This document shows positions 60,701 to 64,000 of a stretch of 64,000 nucleotides of DNA, one piece after another. Source of the stretch: Benincasa hispida (taxonomy: Eukaryota > Streptophyta > Magnoliopsida > Cucurbitales > Cucurbitaceae); NCBI RefSeq assembly GCF_009727055.1, contig NC_052350.1:26166437-26230436 (forward strand), read 5' to 3'. The position numbers and the translations under genes are program-made. The first letter of the stretch is position 1. Each line of letters begins with the position of its first letter. The notes below the pieces were generated by a model. It was given only the letters and a program-made list of their open reading frames with translations. It had not been told where the DNA came from and made no database searches.

Positions 60701-63589
60701 AAATCATTTGCCCAATATTACCATGGAAGCAATAGCTAAAATATTTTGGAACTGCTCAAGATATCATAAGGAGATAGGAGAAAAATATTGAAGGAACTTT
60801 AAGAGTCTAAGCAAAGTGTAATTCTAATTTACCCATGAGGCATCTCCCAAGTAGTCATGCCACGTGAGGAAAACGAAGCAATATGATCATTGTAGTCAAT
60901 ACCACCAACACCAATGACGTCACTCTGATCTGCAGGATTGTTTAAAGTCCCATAAAGTGGTCCATCATTTCCAATTGCAGAAACCATGATGATATTATTT
61001 GCTGTTATTTCCCAAATCTGGCAGACAAATAAAAGTTTAATATATATTGATGATGTCATAATTACACTCATTAGTTTGTGGCCACACACATGATTATGTT
61101 AAGTCTAATGGATAGAAAATTCAATGAATTGGAAATAATTTTCTGAGGCATGGATCGATAGACCTCTCGCATTATTAATATGTTAAAACCATAAACCCGA
61201 AAGTTTAAACTACAAGATACAATAATATAAAAAACCAAAAACTCAACAAGCTAATAAATTTTCGAAAGAAACTTTATCAAGTAAGAGATTCCTTCACATG
61301 AGAGAGTCTTCAACTGCATATTCGCCAATGATCATGTTATGTATAATTTTAATAAAACTCCAGATTATACAGGTCATTCAATAGTGGTGAATATATAAGT
61401 TAAAATTACAAGTTTAGTCCCTAAATTTTTAACTTTCAAAACTGTCTAAATAGGTCTCCAAACTTTTAAATTTAAGTCTAATAGGTCCCTAACAAATACG
61501 AAATTTTTAGAAATTAATCGATCAATTAGATATAAATTTGAATTTTATGTCTAATAAAACTCTAAACTTTCAATTTTATGTCTAATCTGTGAACTTTATA
61601 AGATTCAAAAGTTTATGGACTAAATTTTATATTTTAACCTAATATATATCATGAAGAAAGAATAGCAGTATCCCAACAATGACACACATTTCATTAATCA
61701 AAAGCTCTTTGTAATAGCAATGCTGGGAAACTCTAACCTGAAAAGAAGGTAAATAATTTAATCTAATGGCCAACTCACGTGTAGGAAATATTTGTTTGAA
61801 CAGACATATTCAACAATTAATTAACCTCAAACCAAATAAAATTAAGCCGTATTCTTTTCAAGTTCAGAACTTATTTTTCCAGACCACCAAATTGCAATCA
61901 GGCGATCAAAGAAAACTTACCTTCTCCACAAATGGAAGATCCAAATAATCTGGTCCACCAATGCTTAAATTTAATACATCCATATTGGTAGCAATTGCAT
62001 AGTTGAATGCATCAAGGAACCATGAAGTGTATGACACCTGCAATAGGCTGAATACATACTTTTCATAATCCTTCTTTTAGATGAAAAAGAAACAAAAAAC
62101 TTCCATAATCCTTCCACTGTGTTTGAAGATAAACCAAGGGAAATTGACATAGAGCACATTTTTGCAGTCAAAAGCTGTAATAAACATGTTACTGTTGAGA
62201 AATGATCACTGTGCATTACCTGTGCATCTGTAAACACACGAAAAGCATATATCTCCGTATCTGGAGCAAACCCTAGACATTCTTCATCTCCACCTGCGAT
62301 GACACCAGCAACAAATGTCCCATGTCCAAGATTATCATTTAAAGTATCTTCATTGGTCCAATTTGTTCGCTCCTGGAAAATATTCGAAATTCAAAATCTA
62401 TCAGGTGAAATGAATCTTGATGGATGGAATTTTTCCTTCGATCTAATAATTAAACAAAACGCATGTGGAATGGGAACAGATTCGATAATTTTATTACCTT
62501 GATATTCCTAAAATGTGGGTGATTAGAACGAATACCAGTATCGAATATAGCCATCTTGACTTTAGAACCGGTATACCCTTTTGCCCAAAGAGAGTCTGCT
62601 CCAAATAGTGAGGTAACTTGGGATCTCTGAAATCAAGGACTGTTTCTCAGTGAAAGTTAACTAGAACCAAAATTAGAACAGGAAATGATGGGGAGACATC
62701 TAGTCATATTTCATTTGGTTTTTCCATATTGAATATGAAGTGTATTAAGTGAGATATGCATTACAGTAGTTATGATTGAAATTTGGCTTATAAAAATGAA
62801 AATTCTACTTTTGAGTTACATTTAAAAAGTACAATACATATATCTGTTCACTGAACTAGAGCTCTTCCTACAATAAATTCAATCAGTCTGGTATCCAAAT
62901 TCATTCTATGAAACACATGAAGCGCCCACTGCATCGTCCTTTTCCTCATAGTTGATGGCCCAAAACCGAATAGATAAACAGAATAAATAAATCAGCCACT
63001 GAAAGAAAATTACCTCCATCGACAGATGCCGTCCCCATCCATTAGAGGCATTGCTAATAGCCGTATAACGTTCCCCACCTCCTTCTTTAAACGACATGGA
63101 GGTGAAAATCTTCCCCGGACGCTTCTTCCCGTCGACAAAAGCCCCAACTCTACCCCCATCCTCCATAAGCAAACCCCTGACGTGAGTTGCATCTACATTC
63201 ACATCCTTGACAAACTCCAGTTCCTCAATCTCCTTAATCAGCTCCCCTCTCACCGAGTCCTCAATTGACACCAAGCCGAAATCTGTTGGATACTTGGACG
63301 CAGGGTTCCGCCTCTCGATCCATTCCCAGCCGCCCGATCTAATACGAGATTCCAGATAGAACCGATGCTCTTTCGCCTCCCTGTATTGAAGGAAGCGAAC
63401 AATGTAGCTCTTCCGCAAGACGTTCCCGTCAGTGAGGTTCTTGGACGGAGATGGATCGACGGGTGAGTAGTTTCGAGTTAGGGTTTGGAATACGGTGTGA
63501 TCGGAAGAAGGTTTAAATTGGAAAAGAGAGATGGAGATAAAGATTGGGACAAAGATGACGATGAAGGAGATAGAGGAAGAAGCGATCAT
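57702..63589 (-). CDS. S1P: membrane-bound site-1 protease, subtilase SBT6.1 (S1P)
   Basis: A Golgi serine protease that cleaves membrane-held bZIP factors such as bZIP17/28, and prohormones or pectin methylesterase. Ten exons: 63589-63014, 62626-62498, 62372-62220, 62037-61921, 61017-60833, 60390-60127, 60046-58978, 58515-58018, 57934-57874 and 57793-57702, all GT-AG and in frame, giving 1,047 residues (the Arabidopsis protein is about 1,040). Residues 1-23 form a hydrophobic signal ([18 protein letters not shown]). The pro-region has [15 protein letters not shown], and the triad is Asp221 (AIFDTGIR), His252 ([11 protein letters not shown]) and Ser418 (SGTSVASP), with oxyanion Asn342. A long lumenal part follows, then a membrane segment near the end and an Arg-rich cytosolic tail. 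A longer in-frame start at 63829 lies upstream of a TATA box and is not used here. The last two exons are small and less certain. Confidence 0.93.
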
Positions 63590-64000
63590 GACTGCGATAA
63601 CAAGAAATAATTGGAATTCATTGATTTGGCGGTAAATGATGGATGAATTGAGTATGAAGAAGACGAGGGAAATTGCCGGTGTGAACTTTCTCAGGACTTT
63701 CCCCGTCCAGAGCCTTCTCTGCGATTGAACTTGCTTCTTCAGTCTTCTTTTGTTTCCGGTATTTATAGACCCGCCCCGTTTATTGAAAAATAAGTCCAAT
63801 ATAATCGGTGATGAAATCAATAACCCCATGCACTGAGTTTATCATTATATATTTTTTTAAGCTTAAAATACAATTTGTCTTTGAAATTTGCTCAAAACTA
63901 AAATTCAACCATTTGTTTCTCAAAAATAAAAATAAAAAAATTGGACCAATTGAAAACTTAGCAAGTAAAATGAGACGAATTCATATAAGACTAAAATGAT
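63590..64000. other. 5' flank of the site-1 protease gene
   Basis: Probable 5' UTR and promoter of the minus-strand protease gene, then AT-rich sequence to the window edge. An in-frame ATG at 63829 would extend the protein by 80 residues, but it is probably untranscribed. Confidence 0.5.
63760..63768 (-). promoter_or_regulatory. TATA box of the site-1 protease gene
   Basis: CTATAAATA on the minus strand, in the context GGTCTATAAATACCGG, a strong TATA match. It lies about 170 bp upstream of the ATG at 63589 and downstream of the alternative ATG at 63829, so it favours the shorter protein. Confidence 0.55.

Noticed and set aside
1..64000. CRISPR arrays, bacterial operons or phage
   Set aside because: The introns, plant gene families and plant transposons show nuclear plant DNA; no regularly spaced repeat-spacer pattern was seen.

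Overview
The window is nuclear DNA of a dicot plant. It is AT-rich, its genes have many introns with GT-AG borders, and the spaces between genes are filled with transposon relics. Family-level clues (AAACGATCGT-rich LTRs, GATAGAC-type short repeats, and the protein sequences) suggest a cucurbit, but that rests on memory and not on a search. Six different protein-coding loci can be modelled fully; two of them appear twice, so the window holds eight gene models.

Layout. 1-4549: intergenic, with one end of a CACTA transposon at 473-835. 4550-5344 (-): an OVATE-family transcriptional repressor. 5429-13628: gene-poor, with a Tourist-like MITE, a decayed direct-repeat array (9690-10275) and a broken DUF4283 retroelement ORF. 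13629-20440: a nested set of three solo LTRs, each closed by its own target-site duplication. 20140-33251: a 6,556-bp block present twice head to tail, each copy with a polyol transporter (-) and a TraB-domain protein (-). The two copies meet at a single N inside a poly-T run, so an assembly artefact must be considered first. 33252-40700: repeats, including a hAT MITE, a gag relic and a SINE-like sequence. 40998-44628 (+): NYC1 chlorophyll b reductase, ten exons. 44629-52429: intergenic with MITEs. 52430-54959 (+): a PERK receptor-like kinase, seven exons. 57702-63589 (-): site-1 protease (SBT6.1), ten exons.

The genes are independent plant loci and not an operon. Their roles are growth and shape (OFP), carbohydrate transport (PLT), organelle or membrane proteostasis (TraB-like, inferred), chlorophyll breakdown at the thylakoid (NYC1), cell-wall sensing at the plasma membrane (PERK) and Golgi proprotein processing (S1P). 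All exon borders were read by eye. Each model keeps frame across every junction and gives a length close to the usual family length. I saw no system that is clearly new to biology. The most informative structures are the exact tandem duplication and the nested solo LTRs.
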